A stretch of 64,000 nt of DNA from Pseudocitrobacter faecalis (GTDB lineage Bacteria > Pseudomonadota > Gammaproteobacteria > Enterobacterales > Enterobacteriaceae), in the NCBI GenBank assembly GCA_003315335.1, contig QNRL01000004.1:186001-250000 (forward strand), written 5' to 3'. Under the pieces are notes generated by a model. That model was not told where the DNA came from. It made no database searches and saw only the letters and a list, made by a program, of their open reading frames with translations. Shown one piece after another: positions 1-10,657 of this stretch (within the stretch, counting starts at the first letter, position 1; the number at the start of each line of letters is the position of its first letter). The position numbers and the translations under genes were made by a program.

Positions 1-61
1 TTCATTTCAATACGTGACGAAGCGGCATTATGGCATTTTTTTGCGCTATTTTCGCCAGATA

Positions 62-90
62 TTGGCTAATTCGGACGATCACGCCATAAT
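62..90 (+). promoter_or_regulatory. Probable sigma-70 promoter of ypeA
   Basis: A -35 TTGGCT (62-67) and a -10 CATAAT (85-90) are separated by 17 bases. This would start transcription near base 97, shortly before ypeA at 126. On the opposite strand the sequence at 27-32 reads CATAAT, so a divergent promoter for the gene left of the window is likely; in E. coli that neighbour is amiA. Confidence 0.5.
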
Positions 91-125
91 CACTGTTTTT
101 AAACCCGAAAAGGGGCAGGGATACC

Positions 126-551
126 ATGGAGATACGCGTTTTTCGCCAGGCCGATTTCGAAGAGGTCATCACCCTGTGGGAGCGATGCGATCTGTTGCGC
201 CCATGGAACGATCCTGAAATGGATATCGAACGCAAAGTGCACCACGATGTCAGCCTGTTTCTGGTGGCAGAAGTGAACGGCGAAGTGGTGGGCACGGTGA
301 TGGGCGGCTATGACGGTCATCGCGGCTCGGCCTACTACCTTGGCGTGCACCCGGAATTTCGCGGGCGCGGCATTGCCAATGCGTTGCTCAATCGTCTTGA
401 GAAAAAGCTCATTGCGCGCGGCTGCCCGAAAATCCACATCATGATTCGCGAAGATAACGACGTGGTGCTGGGGATGTATGAACGCCTGGGCTACGAGCAC
501 AGCGACGTGCTGAATTTAGGTAAGCGCCTGATTGAAGATGAAGAGTACTGA
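126..551 (+). CDS. ypeA: GNAT-family N-acetyltransferase YpeA
   Basis: This 141-residue protein is a single GNAT domain and matches the length and sequence I remember for E. coli YpeA. The acetyl-CoA binding signature is visible as the [13 protein letters not shown] stretch (about residues 76-88), followed by the usual helix and the [13 protein letters not shown] segment near the C-terminus. The acceptor substrate is not known. The ATG at 126 is preceded by a purine-rich AAAGGGGCAGGG stretch, and a plausible promoter lies at 62-90. The 3' end overlaps the start of yfeZ, so the two are probably translated together. It is cytoplasmic, with no signal peptide or membrane segment. Confidence 0.93.
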   Translation: MEIRVFRQADFEEVITLWERCDLLRPWNDPEMDIERKVHHDVSLFLVAEVNGEVVGTVMGGYDGHRGSAYYLGVHPEFRGRGIANALLNRLEKKLIARGCPKIHIMIREDNDVVLGMYERLGYEHSDVLNLGKRLIEDEEY

Positions 552-987
552 GTTTTTCCCTTCCGATTACGACCATCATGGCCGCCTGCGTTTACCTTCC
601 CTGTTCTGGCTTGTACTTTTGTTACAGGCCCGAACGTGGGTGCTGTTTGTGATTGCCGGGGCGTCGCGCGAGCAGGGCGGCGCGTTGCTTGGGCTGTTTT
701 ATCCGGATCATGATAATTTCTGGCTCGGCCTGCTGCCCGGCGTGCCTGCGGTGCTGACTTTTCTGATGAGCGGCAGACGGCAGCATTTTCCCCGGCTGTG
801 GCGCGCGCTGCGTCCGCTGTTGATTATCGCCCAGTGTGTGCTGTTGGTCTGGCAACCCTGGCTCTGGCTTCAGGGCGAACCGCTTTCCGGCATTGGCCTG
901 AGCCTGGTGCTCATCGACCTCTTTGCGCTCTGGTGGTTGATGACCCATCCCCGATTTCGCGCCTGTTTCCAGGAAATCACAGAATAA
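538..987 (+). CDS. yfeZ: Inner-membrane protein YfeZ, function unknown
   Basis: About 149 residues, rich in Leu and Trp, with three or four hydrophobic segments (about 15-33, 55-75, 85-110 and 115-135). It is an integral membrane protein of the YfeZ family with no assigned role. The ATG at 538 is chosen; an in-frame TTG at 532 would add two residues. The start lies inside ypeA (stop at 549-551), so expression is likely coupled to ypeA. yfeY follows after about 60 bases in the same direction, as in E. coli. There is no recognisable catalytic motif. Confidence 0.85.
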   Translation: MKSTEFFPSDYDHHGRLRLPSLFWLVLLLQARTWVLFVIAGASREQGGALLGLFYPDHDNFWLGLLPGVPAVLTFLMSGRRQHFPRLWRALRPLLIIAQCVLLVWQPWLWLQGEPLSGIGLSLVLIDLFALWWLMTHPRFRACFQEITE

Positions 988-1049
988 AGTGCACTTTTTG
1001 CCGAGTGTGAACTCCAACAGGCGTTGAACAAATAAGAAAGGACTTAGAG

Positions 1050-2623
<1,574 letters not shown>

Positions 2624-2629
2624 AAATTA

Positions 2630-2652
2630 CCTGATGCGCTGCGCTTATCAGG
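2630..2652. repeat. REP-like palindromic unit
   Basis: An imperfect palindrome CCTGATGCGC...TTATCAGG lies directly after the yfeX stop. The same unit recurs at 25489, 32071 and 57643, so it is a dispersed enteric REP-type element. Confidence 0.75.
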
Positions 2653-2663
2653 CCTCCCTGCTC

Positions 2664-2689
2664 ATCCCCGCATCCGCGGGGATTTTTTT
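2664..2689 (+). terminator. Intrinsic terminator after yfeX
   Basis: ATCCCCGC (2664-2671), loop ATCC, GCGGGGAT (2676-2683), then a run of T to 2689. A GC-rich stem with a full T-tract makes this a confident Rho-independent terminator for yfeX. Confidence 0.9.
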
Positions 2690-2800
2690 ACCTGAGATTT
2701 ACCCTAATTAGTGAGCTGTTCCTCAGTATTCATTTGTTTTTAATGTATTTTCATTGTTAATGGAGTGTAAGACTCTATCTTCAAAAGGGAGAACATTGAA

Positions 2801-3592
2801 ATGGGTAAACTCACGGGCAAAACAGCATTGATTACGGGCGCATATCAGGGCATCGGCGAGGGTATCGCCAGAACCTTTGCTCGCCACGGTGCGAACCTGA
2901 TCCTGCTGGATATTTCCGATGAGCTTGAAAAACTGGCCTACGATCTGGCCGGGCGTGGCTATCGCTGCACGGTCGTGAAGGCTGACGTACGTGATTATTC
3001 TGCCGTTCAGGCGGCCATTGCGCAGGCCAAAGAGCGGGAAAATAAAATCGATATTCTGGTCAATAACGCGGGTGTTTGCCGCTTAGGCAGCTTCCTTGAG
3101 ATGAGTGAGGAAGATCGCGATTTCCACATTGATGTGAATATCAAAGGCGTCTGGAATGTCACGCGAGCCGTGTTGCCCGATATGGTGGCGCGCGGAGACG
3201 GGCGTATCGTGATGATGTCTTCGGTCACCGGTGATATGGTCGCTGACCCGGGTGAAACGGCCTACGCGATGTCGAAAGCGGCTATCATTGGGTTGACGAA
3301 ATCGCTCGCCGTGGAATACGCACAGTCGGGTATCCGTGTGAATGCCATCTGCCCGGGCTACGTGCGTACGCCGATGGCGGAAAGCATCGCCCGTCAGTCG
3401 AACCCGGAAGACCCGGAATCGGTGCTGACGGAGATGGCGAAAGCGATCCCAATGCGCCGTCTGGCGAACCCGCTGGAAGTCGGTGAACTGGCGGCATTCC
3501 TCGCCTCCGATGAGTCGAGCTACCTGACCGGTACACAGAACGTCATCGACGGCGGCAGTACGCTGCCGGAAAGCGTTAGCGTCGGTATCTGA
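2801..3592 (+). CDS. ucpA: Short-chain oxidoreductase UcpA
   Basis: 263 residues, full length for UcpA. The Rossmann nucleotide-binding motif is TGAYQGIG (residues 13-20), the structural NNAG is at about 89-92, and the catalytic Ser, Tyr-x-x-x-Lys set reads S(144), YAMSK (about 157-161). The C-terminal half matches E. coli UcpA almost residue for residue. It is a cytoplasmic NAD(P)-dependent dehydrogenase; its physiological substrate is not settled, although E. coli UcpA has been linked to furfural tolerance. It lies immediately upstream of the cysPTWA operon, as in E. coli, but has its own Shine-Dalgarno (AAAGGGAG) and a hairpin after its stop. Confidence 0.93.
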   Translation: MGKLTGKTALITGAYQGIGEGIARTFARHGANLILLDISDELEKLAYDLAGRGYRCTVVKADVRDYSAVQAAIAQAKERENKIDILVNNAGVCRLGSFLEMSEEDRDFHIDVNIKGVWNVTRAVLPDMVARGDGRIVMMSSVTGDMVADPGETAYAMSKAAIIGLTKSLAVEYAQSGIRVNAICPGYVRTPMAESIARQSNPEDPESVLTEMAKAIPMRRLANPLEVGELAAFLASDESSYLTGTQNVIDGGSTLPESVSVGI

Positions 3593-3604
3593 GTCTGACT
3601 ACTC

Positions 3605-3629
3605 GCCTCTTCGTAATCTGCGAAGAGGC
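3605..3629. terminator. Hairpin after ucpA
   Basis: GCCTCTTCG (3605-3613) and CGAAGAGGC (3621-3629) form a perfect 9-bp stem with a 7-base loop. The following bases are A-rich rather than a T-run, so termination may be weak. It separates ucpA from the cysP promoter region. Confidence 0.5.
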
Positions 3630-3639
3630 TAAAAGCCTT

Positions 3640-3750
3640 ATTCCCTTTTAAACTTCCAAATCACCAAACGGTATATAAAACCGTTACTCCTTTCACACCC
3701 GTTATAAATACACTGATGCTTAGAGAATCATCACACGACAAGGGTGCGCA
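3640..3750 (+). promoter_or_regulatory. cysP promoter region (CysB-dependent type)
   Basis: An AT-rich region between the ucpA hairpin and cysP holds a -10-like TATAAA (3703-3708) with no good -35 at the expected distance, which is normal for activator-dependent cys promoters. CysB with N-acetylserine is the established activator of cysP in enterics. No exact CysB site can be defined by eye because the motif is degenerate. Confidence 0.45.
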
Positions 3751-4767
3751 ATGGCCGTTAACTTACTGAAAAAAGGATACCTGACGCTGGCAGCTTCCAT
3801 GTTGCTGGTCGCCCAGGCGCAGGCAACTGAGTTGCTGAACAGTTCTTATGACGTCTCTCGCGAGCTGTTTGCCGCCCTGAACCCGCCGTTTGAACAGCAG
3901 TGGGCAAAAGATAACGGTGGTGACAAACTGACGATAAAACAATCTCATGCCGGGTCATCAAAACAGGCGCTGGCGATTTTGCAGGGCTTAAAAGCAGACG
4001 TTGTAACTTATAACCAGGTGACCGACGTACAAATTCTGCATGATAAAGGCAAGCTTATTCCGGCCGACTGGCAGTCGCGTCTGCCGAATAACAGCTCACC
4101 GTTCTACTCCACCATGGGTTTCCTGGTGCGTAAGGGCAACCCGAAGAATATCCACGACTGGAACGATCTGGTGCGCTCCGACGTGAAGCTGATTTTCCCG
4201 AATCCAAAAACGTCCGGCAACGCGCGTTACACCTATTTAGCCGCGTGGGGTGCTGCGGATAAAGCCGACGGTGGCGATAAAGCCAAAACCGAACAGTTTA
4301 TGACCCAGTTCCTGAAGAACGTTGAAGTGTTTGATACCGGTGGCCGTGGCGCGACCACCACGTTTGCCGAGCGTGGTCTGGGCGATGTGCTGATAAGCTT
4401 CGAATCGGAAGTGAACAACATCCGTAAACAGTATGAAGCGCAGGGCTTTGAAGTGGTGATTCCGAAAACCAACATTCTGGCGGAATTCCCGGTGGCGTGG
4501 GTCGATAAAAACGTGCAGGCCAACGGTACGGAAAAAGCCGCCAAAGCTTACCTGAACTGGCTCTACAGCCCGCAGGCGCAAACCATCATCACCGACTATT
4601 ACTACCGCGTAAATAACCCGGAAGTGATGGACAAACTGAAAGACAAATTCCCGCAGACCGAACTGTTCCGCGTGGAAGAGAAATTTGGCTCCTGGCCGGA
4701 AGTGATGAAAACCCACTTCACCAGCGGCGGCGAGTTAGACAAGCTGTTAGCGGCGGGGCGTAAGTAA
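3751..4767 (+). CDS. cysP: Periplasmic thiosulfate/sulfate-binding protein CysP
   Basis: 338 residues with a classical signal peptide: basic [10 protein letters not shown], hydrophobic TLAASMLLV, and cleavage after AQA (about residue 25) before [15 protein letters not shown]. The mature part is a type II periplasmic binding protein of the sulfate/thiosulfate family; SSYDVSRE and the later [10 protein letters not shown] segment are typical anion-ligand regions. It delivers thiosulfate and sulfate to the CysTWA ABC importer. It is the first gene of the operon, and its stop overlaps the cysT start by one base (TAATG). Confidence 0.97.
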   Translation: MAVNLLKKGYLTLAASMLLVAQAQATELLNSSYDVSRELFAALNPPFEQQWAKDNGGDKLTIKQSHAGSSKQALAILQGLKADVVTYNQVTDVQILHDKGKLIPADWQSRLPNNSSPFYSTMGFLVRKGNPKNIHDWNDLVRSDVKLIFPNPKTSGNARYTYLAAWGAADKADGGDKAKTEQFMTQFLKNVEVFDTGGRGATTTFAERGLGDVLISFESEVNNIRKQYEAQGFEVVIPKTNILAEFPVAWVDKNVQANGTEKAAKAYLNWLYSPQAQTIITDYYYRVNNPEVMDKLKDKFPQTELFRVEEKFGSWPEVMKTHFTSGGELDKLLAAGRK

Positions 4768-5600
4768 TGTTTGCAGTTTCTTCACGACGCGTGTTGCCGG
4801 GCTTTACATTAAGCCTCGGCACCAGTCTGCTGTTTGTGTGCCTGATTTTACTGCTGCCACTTTCCGCGCTGGTGATGCAGCTCTCAGAGATGAGCTGGGC
4901 GCAGTATTGGGAAGTGATCACCAACCCGCAGGTGGTCGCGGCCTATAAAGTGACGCTGCTGTCGGCGTTTGTGGCGTCGATTTTTAACGGTGTTTTCGGC
5001 CTGCTGATGGCGTGGATTTTAACCCGCTATCGCTTTCCAGGCCGTACGCTGCTTGATGCACTGATGGATTTACCCTTTGCGTTGCCGACGGCGGTCGCCG
5101 GTTTAACGCTGGCCTCGCTCTTTTCCGTAAACGGTTTTTACGGCGAGTGGCTGGCAAAATTTGATATCAAAGTCACCTATACCTGGCTTGGGATTGCGGT
5201 GGCGATGGCCTTTACCAGCATTCCGTTTGTGGTGCGTACCGTGCAGCCGGTGCTGGAAGAGTTAGGCCCGGAATATGAAGAAGCGGCGGAAACCCTCGGC
5301 GCAACGCGCTGGCAGAGTTTCTGCAAGGTTGTACTGCCGGAGCTTTCTCCGGCGCTGGTGGCGGGCGTGGCGTTATCGTTCACCCGCAGCCTCGGTGAGT
5401 TCGGTGCGGTGATTTTTATCGCCGGGAACATCGCCTGGAAGACGGAAGTGACGTCGCTGATGATTTTTGTGCGTTTACAAGAGTTTGATTATCCGGCTGC
5501 GAGCGCGATTGCGTCGGTGATCCTTGCGGCATCACTGCTGCTGCTGTTCTCAATTAACACTCTGCAAAGTCGCTTTGGTCGGCGTGTGGTAGGTCATTAA
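4767..5600 (+). CDS. cysT: Sulfate/thiosulfate ABC permease CysT (CysU)
   Basis: 277 residues with six predicted membrane segments. The cytoplasmic EAA loop that contacts the ATPase is visible as EEAAETLGATRWQSF (about residues 171-185). It forms the permease heterodimer with CysW. The start codon overlaps the cysP stop by one base and its own stop overlaps the cysW start in the same TAATG fashion, so the operon is translationally coupled. Length and sequence agree with E. coli CysU. Confidence 0.96.
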   Translation: MFAVSSRRVLPGFTLSLGTSLLFVCLILLLPLSALVMQLSEMSWAQYWEVITNPQVVAAYKVTLLSAFVASIFNGVFGLLMAWILTRYRFPGRTLLDALMDLPFALPTAVAGLTLASLFSVNGFYGEWLAKFDIKVTYTWLGIAVAMAFTSIPFVVRTVQPVLEELGPEYEEAAETLGATRWQSFCKVVLPELSPALVAGVALSFTRSLGEFGAVIFIAGNIAWKTEVTSLMIFVRLQEFDYPAASAIASVILAASLLLLFSINTLQSRFGRRVVGH

Positions 5601-6475
5601 TGGCGGAAGTGACACAGTTGAAGCGTTATGACGCGCGCCCGATTAACTGGGGCAAATGGTTTCTGATTGGCACCGGGATGCTGGTATCGGCGTTCATTCT
5701 GCTGGTGCCGATGATTTACATCTTCGTGCAGGCGTTCAGCAAAGGGCTGATGCCGGTTTTACAGAATCTGGCCGATCCGGACATGCTGCACGCCATCTGG
5801 CTGACGGTGCTGATTGCGCTGATTGCCGTACCGGTGAACCTGATTTTTGGCGTTCTGCTGGCCTGGCTGGTGACGCGCTTTAACTTCCCCGGGCGTCAGT
5901 TACTGCTGACGCTGCTGGATATTCCGTTTGCCGTATCGCCGGTGGTTGCTGGTCTGGTGTATCTGCTGTTTTACGGCTCCAATGGCCCGCTGGGCGGTTG
6001 GCTCGACGAGCATAACCTGCAAATTATGTTCTCGTGGCCGGGGATGGTACTGGTCACCATCTTCGTGACCTGCCCGTTTGTGGTGCGCGAGCTGGTGCCG
6101 GTGATGTTAAGCCAGGGCAGCCAGGAAGACGAAGCCGCGATTTTGCTAGGTGCATCCGGCTGGCAGATGTTCCGTCGCGTCACGCTGCCGAATATTCGCT
6201 GGGCGCTGCTTTACGGCGTGGTGCTGACCAACGCCCGCGCAATTGGCGAGTTTGGCGCGGTATCGGTGGTTTCTGGCTCGATTCGCGGCGAAACCCTGTC
6301 GCTGCCGTTACAAATTGAATTGCTGGAGCAGGACTACAACGCCGTCGGCTCCTTTACCGCCGCCGCACTGTTGACGCTGATGGCGATTATCACCCTGTTT
6401 TTAAAGAGTATGTTGCAGTGGCGCCTGGAGAATCAGGAAAAACGCGCACAGCAGGAGGAACATCATGAGCATTGA
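5600..6475 (+). CDS. cysW: Sulfate/thiosulfate ABC permease CysW
   Basis: 291 residues, the second permease subunit of the sulfate/thiosulfate importer. Six hydrophobic segments are visible, with the EAA loop [16 protein letters not shown] at about 175-190. The C-terminus is highly charged ([15 protein letters not shown]). It starts within the cysT stop (one-base overlap) and its 3' end overlaps cysA by 11 bases; the cysA Shine-Dalgarno CAGGAGG lies inside the cysW coding sequence. Confidence 0.96.
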   Translation: MAEVTQLKRYDARPINWGKWFLIGTGMLVSAFILLVPMIYIFVQAFSKGLMPVLQNLADPDMLHAIWLTVLIALIAVPVNLIFGVLLAWLVTRFNFPGRQLLLTLLDIPFAVSPVVAGLVYLLFYGSNGPLGGWLDEHNLQIMFSWPGMVLVTIFVTCPFVVRELVPVMLSQGSQEDEAAILLGASGWQMFRRVTLPNIRWALLYGVVLTNARAIGEFGAVSVVSGSIRGETLSLPLQIELLEQDYNAVGSFTAAALLTLMAIITLFLKSMLQWRLENQEKRAQQEEHHEH

Positions 6476-7562
6476 GATTGCCAATATTAAGAAGTCTTTT
6501 GGTCGCACCCAGGTGCTGAACGATATCTCACTGGATATTCCTTCTGGTCAGATGGTCGCGTTACTGGGGCCGTCCGGCTCCGGGAAAACTACGCTGCTGC
6601 GTATTATTGCCGGGTTGGAGCATCAAACCAGCGGGCATATTCGCTTCCACGGCACCGACGTCAGCCGCCTGCACGCGCGCGACCGTAAAGTCGGTTTCGT
6701 GTTCCAGCATTACGCGTTGTTCCGCCATATGACGGTGTTCGACAATATCGCCTTTGGCCTGACGGTGCTGCCTCGTCGCGAGCGGCCAAATACGGCGGCG
6801 ATCAAAGCGAAAGTGACCAAATTACTGGAAATGGTGCAGCTTGCTCATCTGGCGGATCGTTATCCGGCACAGCTTTCGGGCGGTCAGAAACAGCGTGTGG
6901 CGCTGGCGCGTGCGCTTGCTGTTGAACCGCAAATTCTGCTGCTCGATGAACCGTTCGGCGCGCTGGATGCGCAGGTGCGTAAAGAGCTGCGTCGCTGGCT
7001 ACGTCAACTGCATGAAGAACTGAAATTCACCAGCGTATTCGTCACCCACGACCAGGAAGAGGCGATGGAAGTCGCCAACCGAGTGGTGGTGATGAGCCAG
7101 GGCAATATTGAGCAGGCCGATGAACCGGATCAGGTATGGCGCGAACCGGCGACCCGTTTTGTGCTCGAATTTATGGGTGAAGTAAACCGCTTACAGGGAA
7201 CGGTTCGCGGCGGCCAGTTCCACGTTGGCGCGCACCGTTGGCCGCTGGGGTATACGCCTGCCTATCAGGGGCCAGTAGATTTATTCCTGCGCCCGTGGGA
7301 AGTGGATATCAGCCGCCGCACCAGTCTCGATTCGCCGCTGCCGGTTCAGGTGCTGGAAGCCAGCCCGAAAGGTCACTACACCCAATTAGTTGTGCAGCCG
7401 CTGGGGTGGTATGACGACCCGCTGACCGTGGTGATGCGCGGGGATGATGCGCCTGTGCGCGGCGATCGCTTGTTCGTCGGGCTGCAACATGCGCGGCTGT
7501 ATAACGGTGATCAGCGTATTGAAACGCATGAGCGGGAGCTTGCTCTGGCGCAAACTGCCTGA
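6465..7562 (+). CDS. cysA: Sulfate/thiosulfate ABC ATPase CysA
   Basis: 365 residues. Walker A is GPSGSGKTT (residues 35-43), the Q-loop lies in FVFQHYALF, the signature is LSGGQKQR, Walker B is [12 protein letters not shown], and the switch His is in VFVTHDQEE. The C-terminal ~120 residues form the TOBE-type regulatory domain of the CUT1/sulfate subfamily. It energises CysTW. It is the last gene of cysPTWA; cysM follows after a BIME rather than by tight coupling. Confidence 0.97.
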   Translation: MSIEIANIKKSFGRTQVLNDISLDIPSGQMVALLGPSGSGKTTLLRIIAGLEHQTSGHIRFHGTDVSRLHARDRKVGFVFQHYALFRHMTVFDNIAFGLTVLPRRERPNTAAIKAKVTKLLEMVQLAHLADRYPAQLSGGQKQRVALARALAVEPQILLLDEPFGALDAQVRKELRRWLRQLHEELKFTSVFVTHDQEEAMEVANRVVVMSQGNIEQADEPDQVWREPATRFVLEFMGEVNRLQGTVRGGQFHVGAHRWPLGYTPAYQGPVDLFLRPWEVDISRRTSLDSPLPVQVLEASPKGHYTQLVVQPLGWYDDPLTVVMRGDDAPVRGDRLFVGLQHARLYNGDQRIETHERELALAQTA

Positions 7563-7628
7563 TAGGTTGAGTGAATGTAAAACGCCCGGAGGCGCTTCCC
7601 GCGATCCGGGCTTTTTAATGGCAAGGTT

Positions 7629-7706
7629 TGTAGGCCGGATAAGGCGTTCACGCCGCATCCGGCATGTGTTGCCTGATGTGACGCTTGCGCGTCTTTACAG
7701 GCCTAC
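7629..7706. repeat. BIME (paired REP units) between cysA and cysM
   Basis: The first unit is GCCGGATAAGGCG...CGCCGCATCCGGC (about 7632-7663) and the second a related inverted unit from GCCTGATG to CAGGCCTAC (7671-7706). This is the usual enteric REP architecture. It ends only 15 bases before the cysM start and may modulate cysM expression from read-through transcripts. Confidence 0.8.
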
Positions 7707-7721
7707 GTATGGACAAAGAAC

Positions 7722-8633
7722 GTGAGTACATTAGAACAAACAATAGGCAATACACCGCTGGTCAAATTACAACGTCTGGGGCCGGATAATGGCAGTGAAG
7801 TGTGGGTGAAGCTGGAAGGCAATAACCCGGCAGGTTCGGTGAAAGATCGTGCGGCGCTATCGATGATTGTCGAGGCGGAAAAGCGCGGGGAAATCAAACC
7901 GGGCGACGTTCTCATTGAAGCCACCAGTGGCAATACGGGTATTGCGCTGGCGATGATTGCCGCGCTGAAGGGCTATCGCATGAAATTGCTGATGCCCGAC
8001 AACATGAGCCAGGAACGTCGCGCGGCGATGCGCGCTTACGGTGCGGAACTGATTCTTGTCACCAAAGAGCAGGGCATGGAAGGGGCGCGCGATCTGGCGC
8101 TGGAGATGGCGAATCGCGGTGAAGGTAAGCTGCTCGATCAGTTCAATAATCCTGATAACCCTTACGCCCATTACACCACCACCGGGCCGGAAATCTGGCA
8201 GCAGACCGGGGGGCGGATCACGCATTTTGTCTCCAGTATGGGCACGACCGGCACAATTACCGGTGTTTCACGGTTTATGCGCGAGCAATCCAAACCGGTA
8301 ATGATTGTCGGCCTGCAGCCGGAAGAGGGCAGCAGCATTCCGGGGATTCGCCGCTGGCCAGCAGAGTATATGCCGGGTATTTTCAATGCTTCATTAGTGG
8401 ATGCGGTCGTCGATATTCACCAGCGTGATGCGGAAAATACCATGCGCGAACTGGCGGTGCGGGAAGGCATTTTCTGCGGCGTCAGCTCCGGCGGTGCGGT
8501 CGCTGGCGCGTTACGCGTGGCAAAAGCCAACCCCGGCGCGGTGGTGGTGGCGATCATCTGCGATCGCGGCGATCGCTACCTTTCTACCGGGGTTTTTGGG
8601 GAAGAGCATTTTAGCCAGGGAGCAGGGATTTAA
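7722..8633 (+). CDS. cysM: Cysteine synthase B (O-acetylserine sulfhydrylase B)
   Basis: 303 residues starting at GTG 7722; the next residues STLEQTIGNTPLVKL match E. coli CysM. The PLP-binding Lys is K41 in NNPAGSVKDRAALS; the substrate loop TSGNTG follows at about 68-73. CysM makes cysteine from O-acetylserine and sulfide and, unlike CysK, can use thiosulfate to form S-sulfocysteine, which fits its position behind the thiosulfate importer. The Shine-Dalgarno is weak and a BIME sits immediately upstream. It is convergent with yfeK, two bases apart. Confidence 0.97.
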   Translation: MSTLEQTIGNTPLVKLQRLGPDNGSEVWVKLEGNNPAGSVKDRAALSMIVEAEKRGEIKPGDVLIEATSGNTGIALAMIAALKGYRMKLLMPDNMSQERRAAMRAYGAELILVTKEQGMEGARDLALEMANRGEGKLLDQFNNPDNPYAHYTTTGPEIWQQTGGRITHFVSSMGTTGTITGVSRFMREQSKPVMIVGLQPEEGSSIPGIRRWPAEYMPGIFNASLVDAVVDIHQRDAENTMRELAVREGIFCGVSSGGAVAGALRVAKANPGAVVVAIICDRGDRYLSTGVFGEEHFSQGAGI

Positions 8634-8635
8634 GT

Positions 8636-9004
8636 TTATTGCGCAGGCACCGTTTTATCCGTCTGCGCAATTAACGCATGTAAAAAAGGCTGTGCGTTCT
8701 CATCGCTCTTACCGGGGATCTTCACGATATACGGTTTCCCGGTAATCGAAGATGAGGAAGCAACCTTATCAATAAATTGCTCGGCAGTATCAATGCGGTT
8801 ACGCGTGTTGCCGAGCTTCAACTTCAGATGAGATACCGCTTCGTCGCAGGTGTGCTCATCGCCGTTACGCACAAAGACCAACTCTTTTTGCTTCGACAGT
8901 GCTTCGAGCATGGCGTTAATGCGAGCTTCTTCATGATCATTGAGTTTAGCCCATGCGGGAAGGGTGAGCAGCAGGGCGACCAGCGCGCAGAGAATTTTTT
9001 TCAT
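8636..9004 (-). CDS. yfeK: Secreted protein YfeK (DUF5329)
   Basis: About 122 residues when started at [13 protein letters not shown]; a longer in-frame start at 9031 would put nine residues before the signal peptide and is less likely. The signal peptide ends in PAWA before [14 protein letters not shown]. Two Cys would be rare; one lies in the [11 protein letters not shown] segment. It matches the DUF5329 family protein found next to cysM and pdxK in E. coli. It is probably periplasmic, and the function is unknown. The E. coli neighbour yfeS is missing here. Confidence 0.82.
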   Translation of the reverse strand: MKKILCALVALLLTLPAWAKLNDHEEARINAMLEALSKQKELVFVRNGDEHTCDEAVSHLKLKLGNTRNRIDTAEQFIDKVASSSSITGKPYIVKIPGKSDENAQPFLHALIAQTDKTVPAQ

Positions 9005-9116
9005 CAATGTAACGTTCCATGTGAGTGACAAATCAGGCGCTAGTGTGCTCGCGAAAGCGCGGTGAAATTTAGCTTTGCGAGCGATTGATGGGGCAATAAA
9101 TTCCGAAAATGAGGCC

Positions 9117-9524
9117 TCAGGCGGTTTTACTGTTCAGTAAATCAGTCCCGTAGGAATTGTCGATGGTACAAAGCCAGCGCTCATCGCGGTGGGCAAACAC
9201 ATAGGTTGCCCGCCGGGTGACCTGCGTGCTGCCGCCATCCTCCGTTGGAATATCCAGCCGGGTTTCCATAATCACCAGCGCCGTGTCGCCGCCTTCAATA
9301 ATCTCCATTTTTCCCTGCGTGACCACCAGGCGATGCTGGAAGAAGTCGGCGATGGCGATAAAGGCTTTATGAATATTCTCTTTGCCTTTCACAATCATCT
9401 CCGGCTTCACCACAAGCGTGGCGTCCTCGGCATAGTAGTTCATCAGCGTATCGTAATCTTCTTGCGAAATGGCCTGGTCACAGGCTTCGATAACGGCCTT
9501 GATTTGGGTCTGTACCTGGGTCAT
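9117..9524 (-). CDS. SnoaL/NTF2-like small protein, DUF4440 type
   Basis: 135 residues with the cone-fold signature of the SnoaL/SgcJ group: an N-terminal helix with [34 protein letters not shown], then alternating strands ending in [23 protein letters not shown]. Such proteins are cytoplasmic; some are isomerases or hydrolases, many have no known activity, and the exact role here is not visible. It lies between yfeK and pdxK, in the same direction as yfeK, about 110 bases from it. I know no E. coli K-12 gene at this place, so it is an accessory insertion. Confidence 0.75.
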   Translation of the reverse strand: MTQVQTQIKAVIEACDQAISQEDYDTLMNYYAEDATLVVKPEMIVKGKENIHKAFIAIADFFQHRLVVTQGKMEIIEGGDTALVIMETRLDIPTEDGGSTQVTRRATYVFAHRDERWLCTIDNSYGTDLLNSKTA

Positions 9525-9772
9525 CGCGATGGGCCTCGTGGGTTGGCGGGGTTCACCGTATTAATCGTAGTGATATTCAGTATATGTGTGCAGGGAGAAA
9601 CCGTTGGTAAATTGCCAGGCTTCTCATTGAATTTGTGATGGTTTCTTCATTTTTGGATTTTCATGTTTCTGCATGATTACCCCGTGGGGGAATCGACCTT
9701 TGCCGCTGGCTGGCATAACATAGTGCAAACAGTGGATAGCGCATGACCCGCCGTCCAGCGGGAGGAGAAATA

Positions 9773-10627
9773 ATGGACCAGCAAGACGACATACAATCGG
9801 TGCTGTTTAGCGACACGCGCCAGGCATTGCAGGCAGATATTGTTGCCGTGCAGTCTCAGGTTATTTATGGCAGCGTGGGCAACAGTATTGCGGTGCCGGC
9901 CATCAAGCAGCACGGCTGGCAGGTCATGGCGGTGCCGACGGTATTGTTCAGCAACACCCCCCATTACGACACGTTTTATGGCGGGGTGATCCCGGCTGAG
10001 TGGTTCCGCGGATATTTGCTGGCACTGGAAGAGCGTAATGCGCTACAAACGCTTAAAGCGGTGACGACCGGCTATATGGGCAGCGCGGAACAGATTGCCC
10101 TGCTGGCTGACTGGCTGGCAACGATTCGTCAAACGCATCCCGATATTTTTGTGCTGGTCGACCCGGTTATCGGCGACATCGACAGCGGGATGTATGTGAA
10201 GGCGGAGATTCCTCTCGCGTATCGCCGGCATTTACTGCCGCAGGCGCAGGGCATTACGCCGAATCTGTTCGAGTTGCAGATGTTGAGCGATATGCCATGT
10301 CATACCCTCGAAGAGGCGATTCTGGCTGCGCGTAGTCTGCTTTCAGACACCTTAAAATGGGTGATTATCACCAGTGCGCCGTCGAAAAATCCTGAGGCTA
10401 TCTCGGTGGTGGCGGTGACGGCAGAAGATATTCGCGTCATTGAGCACCCAAGAATCGTCACTGACCTGAAAGGCACCGGTGACCTGTTCTGTGCTGAGTT
10501 AGTGAGTCGCCTGCTGGAAGGCGCATCGCTGGGCGATGCGGCGGAACGTGCGGCCAATCGCGTATTGCAGGTCATGACCTGGACTCACGAGCACGAGTGT
10601 CATGAGCTGATGCTTCCTCCGCTGTAA
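9773..10627 (+). CDS. pdxK: Pyridoxal/pyridoxine/hydroxymethylpyrimidine kinase PdxK
   Basis: 284 residues when started at ATG 9773, which has an ideal GGGAGGAG Shine-Dalgarno. An upstream ATG at 9743 is in frame but lacks one. The ribokinase-fold features are present: VQSQVVYG-like [19 protein letters not shown] near the N-terminus, the [13 protein letters not shown] segment, and the anion-hole/catalytic [13 protein letters not shown] motif (Asp of GTGD). It phosphorylates B6 vitamers using ATP in the PLP salvage pathway. It is convergent with the EAL gene, and a hairpin at 10632-10657 separates them. Confidence 0.93.
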   Translation: MDQQDDIQSVLFSDTRQALQADIVAVQSQVIYGSVGNSIAVPAIKQHGWQVMAVPTVLFSNTPHYDTFYGGVIPAEWFRGYLLALEERNALQTLKAVTTGYMGSAEQIALLADWLATIRQTHPDIFVLVDPVIGDIDSGMYVKAEIPLAYRRHLLPQAQGITPNLFELQMLSDMPCHTLEEAILAARSLLSDTLKWVIITSAPSKNPEAISVVAVTAEDIRVIEHPRIVTDLKGTGDLFCAELVSRLLEGASLGDAAERAANRVLQVMTWTHEHECHELMLPPL

Positions 10628-10631
10628 AACG

Positions 10632-10657
10632 TTTCCCGCGTCGTCAGGCGTGGGAAA
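10632..10657. terminator. Shared hairpin between pdxK and the EAL gene
   Basis: TTTCCCGCG (10632-10640) and CGTGGGAAA (10649-10657) pair with one G-T wobble over an 8-base loop. The hairpin overlaps the stop codon of the convergent EAL gene (10644-10646) and may act for pdxK; there is no long T-run. Confidence 0.4.
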
